6,247 nucleotides of DNA from Collinsella sp. (GTDB lineage: Bacteria > Actinomycetota > Coriobacteriia > Coriobacteriales > Coriobacteriaceae). The translations under genes and the position numbers were made by a program. Below the pieces are notes generated by a model that made no database searches, was not told where the DNA came from, and saw only the letters and a list, made by a program, of their open reading frames with translations. Numbering within the stretch: the stretch's first letter is position 1; each line of letters opens with the position of its first letter. Location of the stretch: positions 1-6,247 of the forward strand of contig WGSQ01000103.1 of assembly GCA_014871605.1 (NCBI GenBank), given 5' to 3'. This document shows, in pieces, positions 1 through 6,077 of the stretch.

Positions 1-222
1 GCGAAGACGGCCACTTCTCACGATGAAAACGTGTATCGGAGTTGGCAAGACCCGCGGCAACGGGTGCCATCCGTGTTCCTATCTTATCTGCAAGCGTTCT
101 GTCGCGCAAGCGTTGAGGCAAACGATTGAAGGACGCAGACAGGATGTATTTGTGTCCGCACGGGACCGTAGACTTCTCAATAAGGTTACACACCGGTTTA
201 TCCGGCCGTTAGAGGAGCTGCT
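1..222. other. Gene-poor leader region, possible tail of an upstream gene
   Basis: No recognisable protein is encoded here. The + frame beginning at base 1 stays open for 42 codons to a TGA at 127-129; its translation (ending FCRASVEAND) matches no family I know. It could be the C-terminus of a gene starting left of the window, or chance. A second frame closes earlier at TGA 24-26 (ending EDGHFSR). An imperfect hairpin lies at 43-69 (TGGC and ACCCG arms, a 3-base bulge and a 6-base loop), but no convincing T-tract follows, so it is only a weak terminator candidate. The promoter for the gene at 223 should lie here, but I see no pair of -35/-10 boxes good enough to name. Confidence 0.3.
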
Positions 223-549
223 ATGTACGAGCCTTCGCGTGTTCTTCTGTCATTTCACATTGCAGGATTTCAGTATACCGATGGCGCCTTGGTCTTGGGC
301 GATCTTAAAGCGGGCGATAAACTGACGCTGTGTGCCGAGCGCGATAATCCCCATGACCCCGAGGTAGTTGCGATCTACTATGGCAAGACCAAACTTGGCT
401 ACGTTCCGGGAAACGAGGTTGGCCCACTGTCCTTGATGATGTATTACGGCCACGAGGACGTATTTGAGGCCCGCGTGCAACAGGTTGCCCCCGAGCGCAG
501 CCCGTGGCATCAGGTGCGCGTTGGGCTCTATGTGGTGGATGCTCGCTAA
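223..549 (+). CDS. Stand-alone HIRAN-domain protein
   Basis: A 108-residue protein that is essentially one HIRAN domain. HIRAN domains are known from the N-terminus of SWI/SNF-type helicases such as HLTF and Rad5, where they bind single-stranded 3' DNA ends; bacteria also carry them as small separate proteins. Visible hallmarks are the opening strand FHIAGFQYTDG (11-21), LKAGDKLTL (28-36), the family core ERDNPHDPEVVAIYYG (39-54) with conserved Asn42 and Asp45, and LGYVP (58-62) before a helix around 65-76. There is no signal peptide or membrane segment, so it should be cytoplasmic. The ATG is preceded by a strong GAGGAG (212-217) at 5-base spacing, which supports this start. It is first in a same-strand run with a microprotein 18 bases downstream and a phosphoesterase after that. 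The domain assignment is fairly firm; the cellular job is unknown, with DNA-end recognition in repair or defence an inference from the domain only. Confidence 0.85.
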   Translation: MYEPSRVLLSFHIAGFQYTDGALVLGDLKAGDKLTLCAERDNPHDPEVVAIYYGKTKLGYVPGNEVGPLSLMMYYGHEDVFEARVQQVAPERSPWHQVRVGLYVVDAR

Positions 550-567
550 TCGGTATGGGAGACTGCC

Positions 568-747
568 ATGTTTGATGACGATGACCTGTTCGATCTGACA
601 GACGATCCGTTTGAGTGGGATACGCTACTCGATGACGATGAGTTGGAGCGGGATCGTAAGAAGCGGCAGGGCAAGAACGCCCAGGGTGACGCTTCGAAAA
701 AGCAAGACAAGCGCCGCCGCGGACTGTTCGACGGGCTCTTTGGCTAA
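568..747 (+). CDS. Charge-segregated 59-residue microprotein, unknown function
   Basis: A small gene of 59 codons ending in TAA at 745-747. I do not recognise a family. The protein has three zones. Residues 1-29 are very acidic (15 Asp/Glu) with interspersed Phe, Leu and Trp, starting MFDDDDLFDL. Residues 28-51 are basic (12 Lys/Arg). The C-terminus is the short hydrophobic repeat GLFDGLFG (52-59). No signal peptide or membrane helix is seen. Support for coding comes from a GGGAG at 557-561 six bases before the ATG, placement 18 bases after the HIRAN stop on the same strand, and a biased, non-random composition. An acidic N-terminus with aromatic residues could mimic nucleic acid or bind a basic partner, and the basic zone could bind nucleic acid; both are speculation. 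It may be translated together with the HIRAN gene. Confidence 0.65.
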   Translation: MFDDDDLFDLTDDPFEWDTLLDDDELERDRKKRQGKNAQGDASKKQDKRRRGLFDGLFG

Positions 748-765
748 CCGCCGCATCGCTGTGTC

Positions 766-773
766 TGTATACT
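766..773 (+). promoter_or_regulatory. Possible -10 box ahead of the phosphoesterase gene
   Basis: TATACT at 768-773, directly preceded by TG, matches five of six bases of the bacterial -10 consensus and lies about 40 bases before the ATG at 814. No good -35 box sits at 16-18 bases upstream. It might give the phosphoesterase a promoter of its own inside the three-gene run, but it could be chance. Confidence 0.25.
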
Positions 774-813
774 TAGCACGAGTTGGATGCATTGCGAAAT
801 GAGGGCATAGACG

Positions 814-1359
814 ATGATGTGGTTTACCGCCGACCTGCACCTGGGCGATACGAATATCTTGCACGACATGGATCGACCGTTTGATTCGGTCGAGGAGATG
901 AACCGCAAGGTCATCGATGCCATCAATGAGTGCGTGGCTGCGGACGACCGCCTCTATATCCTGGGAGACTTTACGTATCGCTTGCCCATGGCGGAGGCGG
1001 TGCGCCTGCGCGAGCGTATCGAATGCAAGAATGCGACGCTCATCCGCGGTAACCATGACGGCGACTGGGAAGATTCCGACGCCCCGCAAATTTGGGAAGA
1101 CGTGCGCGATTACCTGGAGATTGCTCCCGGCTATGCCAAGGGCCATCGTCTGGTTATGAGCCACTACCCCATGCTCAGCTGGAACGGCAAGGCACGTGGC
1201 GCCATTATGCTGCATGGGCATATCCACAGCAGGGGTGACCGCACCAACGCACGCAACCGCGATCGCGAGCGCCCGATCCTGCGCTATGACGTTGGCCTTG
1301 ATGCCAACGACTACAGACCCGTAAGCCGCGATCAAATCCTGGGCTTCTTTGGACTGTAA
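814..1359 (+). CDS. Calcineurin-like metallophosphoesterase
   Basis: A 181-residue single-domain member of the metallophosphoesterase superfamily, closest by pattern to the small COG4186-type phosphoesterases. The family cleaves phosphomono- or diester bonds using a two-metal centre. All expected ligand motifs are present in order: DLH (Asp7, His9), GDF (Asp52), GNHD (Asn80, His81), SHYP (His117) and GHIH (His136, His138). Intact motifs argue for an active enzyme, but the substrate cannot be told; family members act on nucleotides, nucleic acids or phosphoproteins. Length is usual for a minimal enzyme with no extra domain or signal peptide, so it should be cytoplasmic. GAGGG at 801-805 is 8 bases from the first ATG. 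A second ATG follows at once (817), so the protein may begin one residue later. It is last of the three same-strand genes, 66 bases after the microprotein, and is followed by a strong terminator. Confidence 0.9.
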   Translation: MMWFTADLHLGDTNILHDMDRPFDSVEEMNRKVIDAINECVAADDRLYILGDFTYRLPMAEAVRLRERIECKNATLIRGNHDGDWEDSDAPQIWEDVRDYLEIAPGYAKGHRLVMSHYPMLSWNGKARGAIMLHGHIHSRGDRTNARNRDRERPILRYDVGLDANDYRPVSRDQILGFFGL

Positions 1360-1364
1360 TTCTC

Positions 1365-1403
1365 GAACCACCACAAAGGGGACAGGCACCTTTGTGGTGG
1401 TTC
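1365..1403. repeat. Perfect 15-bp hairpin, REP-like intergenic element
   Basis: Arms at 1365-1379 and 1389-1403 are exact reverse complements (core AACCACCACAAAGG / CCTTTGTGGTGGTT) around the 9-base loop GGACAGGCA. It begins five bases after the phosphoesterase stop. No T-run follows, and a separate classical terminator comes immediately after, so termination does not explain it. The core around GGGGACAGGCACC resembles a motif I recall as multicopy between genes in several bacteria, including Coriobacteriia; that is memory and not a search result. Possible roles are an mRNA 3'-end stabiliser or a REP-type element. Only one copy lies in this window. Confidence 0.6.
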
Positions 1404-1404
1404 T

Positions 1405-1439
1405 GGCGCCGTTGCCATTATGGCGGCGGCGCCTTTTTT
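1405..1439 (+). terminator. Intrinsic terminator after the phosphoesterase gene
   Basis: A GC-rich stem pairs 1405-1416 (GGCGCCGTTGCC) with 1422-1433 (GGCGGCGGCGCC), 12 pairs including two G-U, around the small loop ATTAT. Six T residues follow at 1434-1439. This is a textbook Rho-independent terminator and should end the HIRAN/microprotein/phosphoesterase transcript. It also means the next gene needs a promoter of its own within 1440-1486, where I see only a poor -10 candidate (TAGAGT, 1455-1460). Confidence 0.9.
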
Positions 1440-1497
1440 GTCCGCGTGGCGCGGTAGAGTGTAGGCGGTTGAAATTTGCGTCCATCGAGGAGCTGCT

Positions 1498-3255
1498 ATG
1501 AACGAGATCAAGTGCCCGCATTGCGGCGAAGTTTTTAAGGTCGATGCGTCCGGCTATGCGGATATCGTCAAGCAAGTGCGCGATGCCGAGTTCTCGCGCG
1601 ATCTTGATGAGCGCGTAGCGGCGGCTCGACGCGAGGGCGAGCAGGCGCTGGAGCTTGAGCGTTCGCGTTCGGCGTCTGCCCTGCAGGAGGCGGAGTCTCA
1701 ACGCGACGCTCAGCTTGTCGAGCAGAAGAACACTGCGGATCAGAAACTGGCGCAAGAGGTTGCCAAGCGCGATGCTGAGCTTGCCGAGCTGCGCGCTAAG
1801 CTCGAGGGCGCTGCCGCAGAGCGCGAGAGTGCAAGCCAGCGCGCGGCGGTTGAGGCACGAGCCAATGCTCAAAAAGAGAATGCCGAACTCCAGCGTGAGA
1901 TTGATAGCCTGCGTGCGCAGCTTGGGCGCAAAGATGACGAAGCAAAGCTTGCCGAGTCGGCGGCGCGCAACGCTGCTCAAAACGATTTAGCTGCACGCGA
2001 CGCTCAGATTGCCGAGCTGCAGGCCAGGCTTGCCGCGGCGGACAAGGCCCAGGAGATGGCGCTTGCCGCTGCCGCGGCAGAGTCGCAGCGTGAGCTCGAT
2101 GCCGCTCGCAGCGAGGCCGAGCGCGCGTTTGCTGACTATCGCGCAAAGGTACAAGAGAAGTTTTCCGCCGCAAAGGCTCAGTCCGAGCAAGAGGCCGAGG
2201 GCCTGCGTGCCCAGCTGCGCGAGCAGGAACTGATGGCAAAAATGAACCTGTCAGAGGCGGTCGCCGCGGCGGAGCGAGAGCGCGATGAGGCGCGTGCCAA
2301 ACTGACGAGCGAGCTGGCGGTGCGCGATTCTCGCGAGGAACAGGTCAAGGCGGCACACGAGCTCGAGCTTGCGCAGGCCAAGCGCGCGAGCGATGACCTG
2401 ATTCGCTACAAGGACGAAGAGATTGAGCGCCTTAAGGACATGAAGGTCCGCCTGTCCACCAAGATGGTGGGCGAGTCGCTCGAGCAGCACTGCGAGACCG
2501 AGTTTAACCGTCTGCGCATGACGGCGTTTCCTAACGCGTACTTCGAGAAGGATAACGATGCGTCCGAGGGCACCAAGGGCGACTTTATCTTCCGCGAGTG
2601 CGACGCAAGCGGTAACGAGGTCATTTCGATTATGTTCGAGATGAAAAACGAGAACGACGAGACCGCGACCAAGCACAAAAACGAGGACTTCTTTAAGAAA
2701 CTCGATCACGATCGTCGCCAGAAAGGCTGTGAGTACGCGGTGCTCTGCACACTGCTCGAGCCCGAAAGCGAGCTCTATAACGCAGGGATAGTCGACGTGA
2801 GTTACCGCTATGAGAAGATGTACGTGATCCGCCCGCAGTTCTTCATTCCCATGATCACGCTGCTGCGCAACGCCGCCATGGGTTCGCTGCGCTATAAGCA
2901 GGAGCTGGCGGAGTACAAACAGCAGAACATCGACGTCACGAACTTCGAGGCCAAGATGGAGAAGTTCAAGAACGACTTCGGCCGCAACTACGAGATCGCG
3001 AGCCGCAAGTTCCAAACGGCGATCGATGAGATCGACAAGACGATTAGCCATCTGCAGAAAACCAAGGAGGCGTTGCTGTCTTCCGAGAACAACCTGCGCC
3101 TAGCCAACAAGAAGGCCGACGATCTTACCATTCGCAAGCTCACGTGGGGCAACAAGACCATGAAGGCGGCGTTTGACGAGGCGCGCGGGGCTGCGCCAGA
3201 GACAAACGATGAGCCCGCCGAGGCGGATTCGTATGAGGTCGAGGATGCCGAGTAA
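1498..3255 (+). CDS. Coiled-coil DUF2130 protein with PD-(D/E)XK-like core
   Basis: A 585-residue soluble protein with the layout typical of DUF2130 proteins. A short N-terminal CPHCG (Cys6, Cys9) forms a single half zinc knuckle. Residues about 25-320 are a long Ala/Glu/Arg/Lys-rich heptad-like stretch with few prolines, predicted as extended coiled coil. The DUF2130 domain spans about 321-475, starting near MVGESLEQHCETEF and running through the strand GDFIF and FEMKNE. A further charged helix (475-545) and an acidic tail (565-585) follow. Asp362 in GDFIF and Glu381-x-Lys383 in FEMKNE fit the D...ExK arrangement of PD-(D/E)XK nucleases, with Glu329 on the preceding helix; nuclease activity is inference. 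The function of the family is not known to me. GAGGAG at 1487-1492 sits 5 bases before the ATG and supports this start. It appears monocistronic: a terminator precedes it, and a shared terminator separates it from the convergent helicase. Confidence 0.85.
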   Translation: MNEIKCPHCGEVFKVDASGYADIVKQVRDAEFSRDLDERVAAARREGEQALELERSRSASALQEAESQRDAQLVEQKNTADQKLAQEVAKRDAELAELRAKLEGAAAERESASQRAAVEARANAQKENAELQREIDSLRAQLGRKDDEAKLAESAARNAAQNDLAARDAQIAELQARLAAADKAQEMALAAAAAESQRELDAARSEAERAFADYRAKVQEKFSAAKAQSEQEAEGLRAQLREQELMAKMNLSEAVAAAERERDEARAKLTSELAVRDSREEQVKAAHELELAQAKRASDDLIRYKDEEIERLKDMKVRLSTKMVGESLEQHCETEFNRLRMTAFPNAYFEKDNDASEGTKGDFIFRECDASGNEVISIMFEMKNENDETATKHKNEDFFKKLDHDRRQKGCEYAVLCTLLEPESELYNAGIVDVSYRYEKMYVIRPQFFIPMITLLRNAAMGSLRYKQELAEYKQQNIDVTNFEAKMEKFKNDFGRNYEIASRKFQTAIDEIDKTISHLQKTKEALLSSENNLRLANKKADDLTIRKLTWGNKTMKAAFDEARGAAPETNDEPAEADSYEVEDAE

Positions 3256-3273
3256 GGCATAGCGTATAGTGCA

Positions 3274-3317
3274 AAAGCGGGGCCGCTGGCGATATTGCCA
3301 ACGGCCCCGCTTTGTTT
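3274..3317. terminator. Bidirectional terminator between convergent genes
   Basis: A 12-bp perfect stem pairs 3274-3285 (AAAGCGGGGCCG) with 3302-3313 (CGGCCCCGCTTT). After one C/A mismatch, four more pairs (3287-3290 with 3297-3300) close a 6-base loop. On the + strand it runs into TTTGTTT (3311-3317); on the minus strand it runs into TTTT (3276-3273). It lies 18 bases after the DUF2130 stop and 17 bases from the helicase stop, so it can serve both converging transcripts. Confidence 0.88.
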
Positions 3318-3334
3318 CGTTCCAGTATGTTCGA

Positions 3335-6016
3335 CTAGTCCTCGAGCAGGTCCTCGATAAAGCCGACGCGGTAGTTTTTGAAGATGACCTCGCCGCCGTC
3401 TTGCGTGGCATCCAGATCGACATCGCCCATGATGCCAAAGTCGTGGTCGCCATCCTCGTCGGCAAAGATCTGGTGCACGTGCCATACGTGCGCGGTCTTC
3501 TCGTCGGACTCGTCAATGGAAAACATCGCGGCGCTGCGGGCGTCTCCGTCGGTGAGGATTTCCTCGTGCTGCTCATGGTAGGCATCGAGCGCCTTTTGCC
3601 AACGGATCTCGCTCATGCCCCAGTCCTCGTCGAGCTCGCCCAGATCGCGCACGTGTCCACGGGCTGCAAGGGCCACGCGGCGGAAGAGTGCATTGCGCAC
3701 CAACAGCGTGCAGCCGCGACGGTCCGCAACGACCTCGTTGATGCCCTGCGGCGGTGCGGCGTCGAGTGCAGCGGGGTTGCCGGCGTTCTCCCACTCGTCC
3801 ACCAGACTCGAGTCGACCGAGCGCACCACAAAGCCGAGCCACGAAATGATGTCGCGCAGGCGCTCATCGCGTTTCTCAATGGGCACGGTGCGATCGAGGG
3901 AACGGTAGGCCTCGGCTAGGTAGCGCAGCAGGATGCCCTCGGAGCGGGCGATGCCGAGCTTTTGGATATAGCCCTTAAAATCGCTCGCGCTCTCCAGCAT
4001 GTCGCGCAGGACGCTCTTGGGCGAGAGCTGGTAGTCGTTGGCCCAGGGCACTTCCTGGCAGTACTTGTCGAAGGCGGCATCGAGCAAGTCCTCGAGCGGC
4101 TTTTCGTAGGTGACATCCTGGATGCGCTCCAGGCGTTCCTCATATTCGACGCCGTCAGCCTTCATTTCGGCCATCGCGCGGTCGCGCGCGGCGCGCTCCT
4201 GTGCGCGCAATACCTGCTTGGGGTCCTCGAGCGTAGCCTCGACCATCGAGATGAGATCCATGGTATAGGTCTCACTCTCGGGGTCGAGCAGCTCCAGCGC
4301 GGCAAGCAAAAACGGCGAGAGCGGCTGGTCGAGCGCAAAGTCCTCGGGCAGGTCGACCGTCAGCGCGTAGTCGATGTCCGGCGCGGCGTCAGCCGGAGCG
4401 TCGGGTGCGGGCGGCACCTCGGTGCGTACGACGACGCCGGAGTCGATGAGCGTGGCGAAGATCTCGTCGGCACGAACCTCGAGCTTTGCCTTTTCCTCGG
4501 GAGTCTGCAGGCTCGTCTCGATGAGGTCGTGTACGCGGGCTCGGGCATCGCCGCCCTGCTCGACCACGCTAATCACCATGGAGTGTGTGATGCGAAGGCG
4601 CGGCTTGAGCGTTTCGGGCTGCGTCTCGATCAGGCGCTCAAAGGTCTGCATGTTCCAGGTGACAAAGCCCTCGGGGGCCTTCTTCTTTTTAATCTTGCGG
4701 AGCTTCTTGGGGTCGTCGCCCGCCTTGGCCATGAGCTTGGCGTTCTCAATCTCGTGCTCCGGGGCCTCGGCAATGACCATGCCCTCGGTATCGAAGCCCG
4801 AACGGCCGGCGCGACCGGCAATCTGATGGAACTCGCGGGCGCGCAGGCGACGCATCTTATAGCCGTCGAACTTGGTGAGCGCGGTGAGGACCACGGTGTG
4901 GATGGGCACGTTGATGCCGACGCCGAGTGTGTCGGTGCCGCAAATGACGGGTAGCAGGCCCTGCTGCGCCAAGCGTTCGACTAGTAGACGATAGCGCGGC
5001 AGCATACCGGCGTGGTGCACGCCGACGCCGCAGCCGAGCAAACGCTTGAGGATCTTGCCGAAGGCCGTCGAGAAGCTCGTGCCCTTGGCCGCCTCCTTGA
5101 TGGCCTCGCGCTGCTCCTTGCTGGCAATGCCAAAGTTGGCGAGGGATTGCGCCGTTGCAAGGGCGGCATCCTGGCTAAAGTGCACGATGTAGAGCGGGGC
5201 CTCGCCGCGGCGCATCGCGAGCTCGACGGTGCCCTCGAGCGAGGTCGTCACGTAGTCGTAGCTCAGCGGCACGGGGCGCGGGGCATCGACGACCAAGTCG
5301 CAGGTAGCGCCGGTGTGTTCCTCGAGTGAGGCGGCGATGGCAGTGACATCGCCGAGCGTGGCGCTCATGAGCATGAATTGCGTGTGAGGCAGGGTGAGCA
5401 GCGGTACCTGCCAGGCCCAGCCGCGATCGGGGTCGGCAAAGTAGTGGAACTCGTCCATGGCGACGCAGCCAACATCGGCATCTTCGCCCTCGCGCAGCGC
5501 GTCGTTGGCAAGGATCTCTGCCGTGCAGCAGATGACGGGCGCCTTGGTGTTGATATGCGTATCGCCGGTGATCATACCGACGTTATCGCGGCCGAGCACC
5601 TGCACAAGGTCGAAAAACTTCTCACTGACCAGAGCCTTGATAGGAGCCGTGTAGTAGCAGCGCTTGCCCTGCGCCATGCCCATAAAGAGCATGCCCAGCG
5701 CGACGAGCGATTTACCCGATCCGGTCGGTGTTCCCAAAATGACGTGATCGCCGGCAGCCAGGTCCATGAGGGCTTCTTCTTGGTGGTCCCACAGCTCAAT
5801 GCCGCGGTCGCTCATCCATTCAAAGAAACGTTCGAAGGCCTGATCGGGCGGGAGCCACGGTTCGGGCTCACTGCCATCCTCGGGCTCCCACCAGGTGGGG
5901 GAGAGCGCACCGAGCGAGCCAAACTCGGCTTCGGTTCCCGTGCCGCCCGAGAATGAGCTGGCGGCGCCGGCGCCGGAGACGGTGCTGGCGGCGGTATCTA
6001 TCGTGGTCTGTGCCAT
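3335..6016 (-). CDS. Ski2-like DExH-box helicase with DUF3516 C-terminal region
   Basis: An 893-residue ATP-dependent helicase, probably acting on RNA by analogy with Ski2/Mtr4-like enzymes; its substrate is not proven. Residues 1-60 are a low-complexity Ala/Ser/Gly then acidic/Pro tail. Core motifs appear in order: Walker A GTPTGSGKS (95-103), Ia APIKAL (124-129), TGD (150-152), CTAEIL (164-169), DEFH box (188-191), SAT (218-220), the Ski2-type GVHHAGMLP (332-340), motif V GTDTLGVGINVP (360-371) and motif VI QIAGRAGRSG (398-407). A Lys/Arg-rich stretch (437-446) follows. The rest, about 450-893, fits DUF3516, with a Pro/Ala linker near 534-546 and an acidic C-terminus. The catalytic motifs are all intact. 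An upstream in-frame ATG at 6175 would add 53 Cys/Arg-rich residues unlike a helicase N-terminus and would run through the probable promoter; I prefer the ATG at 6016-6014, which has a purine-rich site 7 bases upstream. The gene is convergent with the DUF2130 gene. Confidence 0.93.
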   Translation of the reverse strand: MAQTTIDTAASTVSGAGAASSFSGGTGTEAEFGSLGALSPTWWEPEDGSEPEPWLPPDQAFERFFEWMSDRGIELWDHQEEALMDLAAGDHVILGTPTGSGKSLVALGMLFMGMAQGKRCYYTAPIKALVSEKFFDLVQVLGRDNVGMITGDTHINTKAPVICCTAEILANDALREGEDADVGCVAMDEFHYFADPDRGWAWQVPLLTLPHTQFMLMSATLGDVTAIAASLEEHTGATCDLVVDAPRPVPLSYDYVTTSLEGTVELAMRRGEAPLYIVHFSQDAALATAQSLANFGIASKEQREAIKEAAKGTSFSTAFGKILKRLLGCGVGVHHAGMLPRYRLLVERLAQQGLLPVICGTDTLGVGINVPIHTVVLTALTKFDGYKMRRLRAREFHQIAGRAGRSGFDTEGMVIAEAPEHEIENAKLMAKAGDDPKKLRKIKKKKAPEGFVTWNMQTFERLIETQPETLKPRLRITHSMVISVVEQGGDARARVHDLIETSLQTPEEKAKLEVRADEIFATLIDSGVVVRTEVPPAPDAPADAAPDIDYALTVDLPEDFALDQPLSPFLLAALELLDPESETYTMDLISMVEATLEDPKQVLRAQERAARDRAMAEMKADGVEYEERLERIQDVTYEKPLEDLLDAAFDKYCQEVPWANDYQLSPKSVLRDMLESASDFKGYIQKLGIARSEGILLRYLAEAYRSLDRTVPIEKRDERLRDIISWLGFVVRSVDSSLVDEWENAGNPAALDAAPPQGINEVVADRRGCTLLVRNALFRRVALAARGHVRDLGELDEDWGMSEIRWQKALDAYHEQHEEILTDGDARSAAMFSIDESDEKTAHVWHVHQIFADEDGDHDFGIMGDVDLDATQDGGEVIFKNYRVGFIEDLLED

Positions 6017-6023
6017 GTGTTTG

Positions 6024-6032
6024 CTTTCTCTC
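6024..6032 (-). promoter_or_regulatory. Ribosome binding site deciding the helicase start
   Basis: On the minus strand GAGAGAAAG lies 7 bases before the ATG at 6016-6014. It is weaker than the GAGGAG sites of the + strand genes but correctly spaced, and it supports the 893-residue product over the longer reading from 6175. Confidence 0.55.
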
Positions 6033-6050
6033 GCCGTTTGTCCGCCAACT

Positions 6051-6056
6051 ATTATG
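6051..6056 (-). promoter_or_regulatory. Possible -10 box of the helicase promoter
   Basis: The minus strand reads CATAAT, five of six bases of the -10 consensus, 34 bases upstream of the preferred ATG. Transcription would then begin near 6044 and leave a short leader of about 28 bases. No convincing -35 box is found at 17-18 bases; the expected place is next to the palindrome at 6066-6077, which would suit a promoter controlled by a bound protein. Confidence 0.4.
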
Positions 6057-6065
6057 GCGTAGCGT

Positions 6066-6077
6066 CGCATCGATGCG
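6066..6077. promoter_or_regulatory. Perfect 12-bp palindrome, possible operator
   Basis: CGCATCGATGCG is identical on both strands. Three further bases pair on each side (GCG at 6062-6064 with CGC at 6080-6082) after one or two unpaired bases. It sits about 10 bases upstream of the candidate -10 box of the helicase gene, overlapping the expected -35 region, a usual place for a dimeric regulator. No second copy was noticed in the window. It could be chance in GC-rich DNA. Confidence 0.35.

Noticed and set aside
23..325. Open frame of 100 codons overlapping the start of the HIRAN gene
   Set aside because: No ribosome binding site precedes it, its translation is unlike any family, and it overlaps about 100 bases of the HIRAN gene, which has a strong site and a recognised domain.
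1366..1439. The two adjacent hairpins read as one composite terminator or an attenuator
   Set aside because: The second hairpin with its T6 tail is complete alone; the stems do not compete for the same bases, so there is no switch-like alternative pairing.
625..1980. Long minus-strand open frame (451 codons) antisense to the phosphoesterase and the DUF2130 coiled coil
   Set aside because: It overlaps two well-supported genes and the terminator between them, has Leu/Arg/Ala-rich sequence with no recognisable domain, and is explained by GC-rich codon bias on the opposite strand.
2251..3051. Minus-strand open frame of 266 codons within the DUF2130 gene
   Set aside because: Antisense shadow of a conserved domain; no start signal and no recognisable fold.
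3962..4954. Plus-strand open frame of 330 codons inside the helicase gene
   Set aside because: It mirrors the helicase on the opposite strand; the product is Leu/Val/Gly/Ala-rich without motifs, while the helicase frame carries every catalytic motif.
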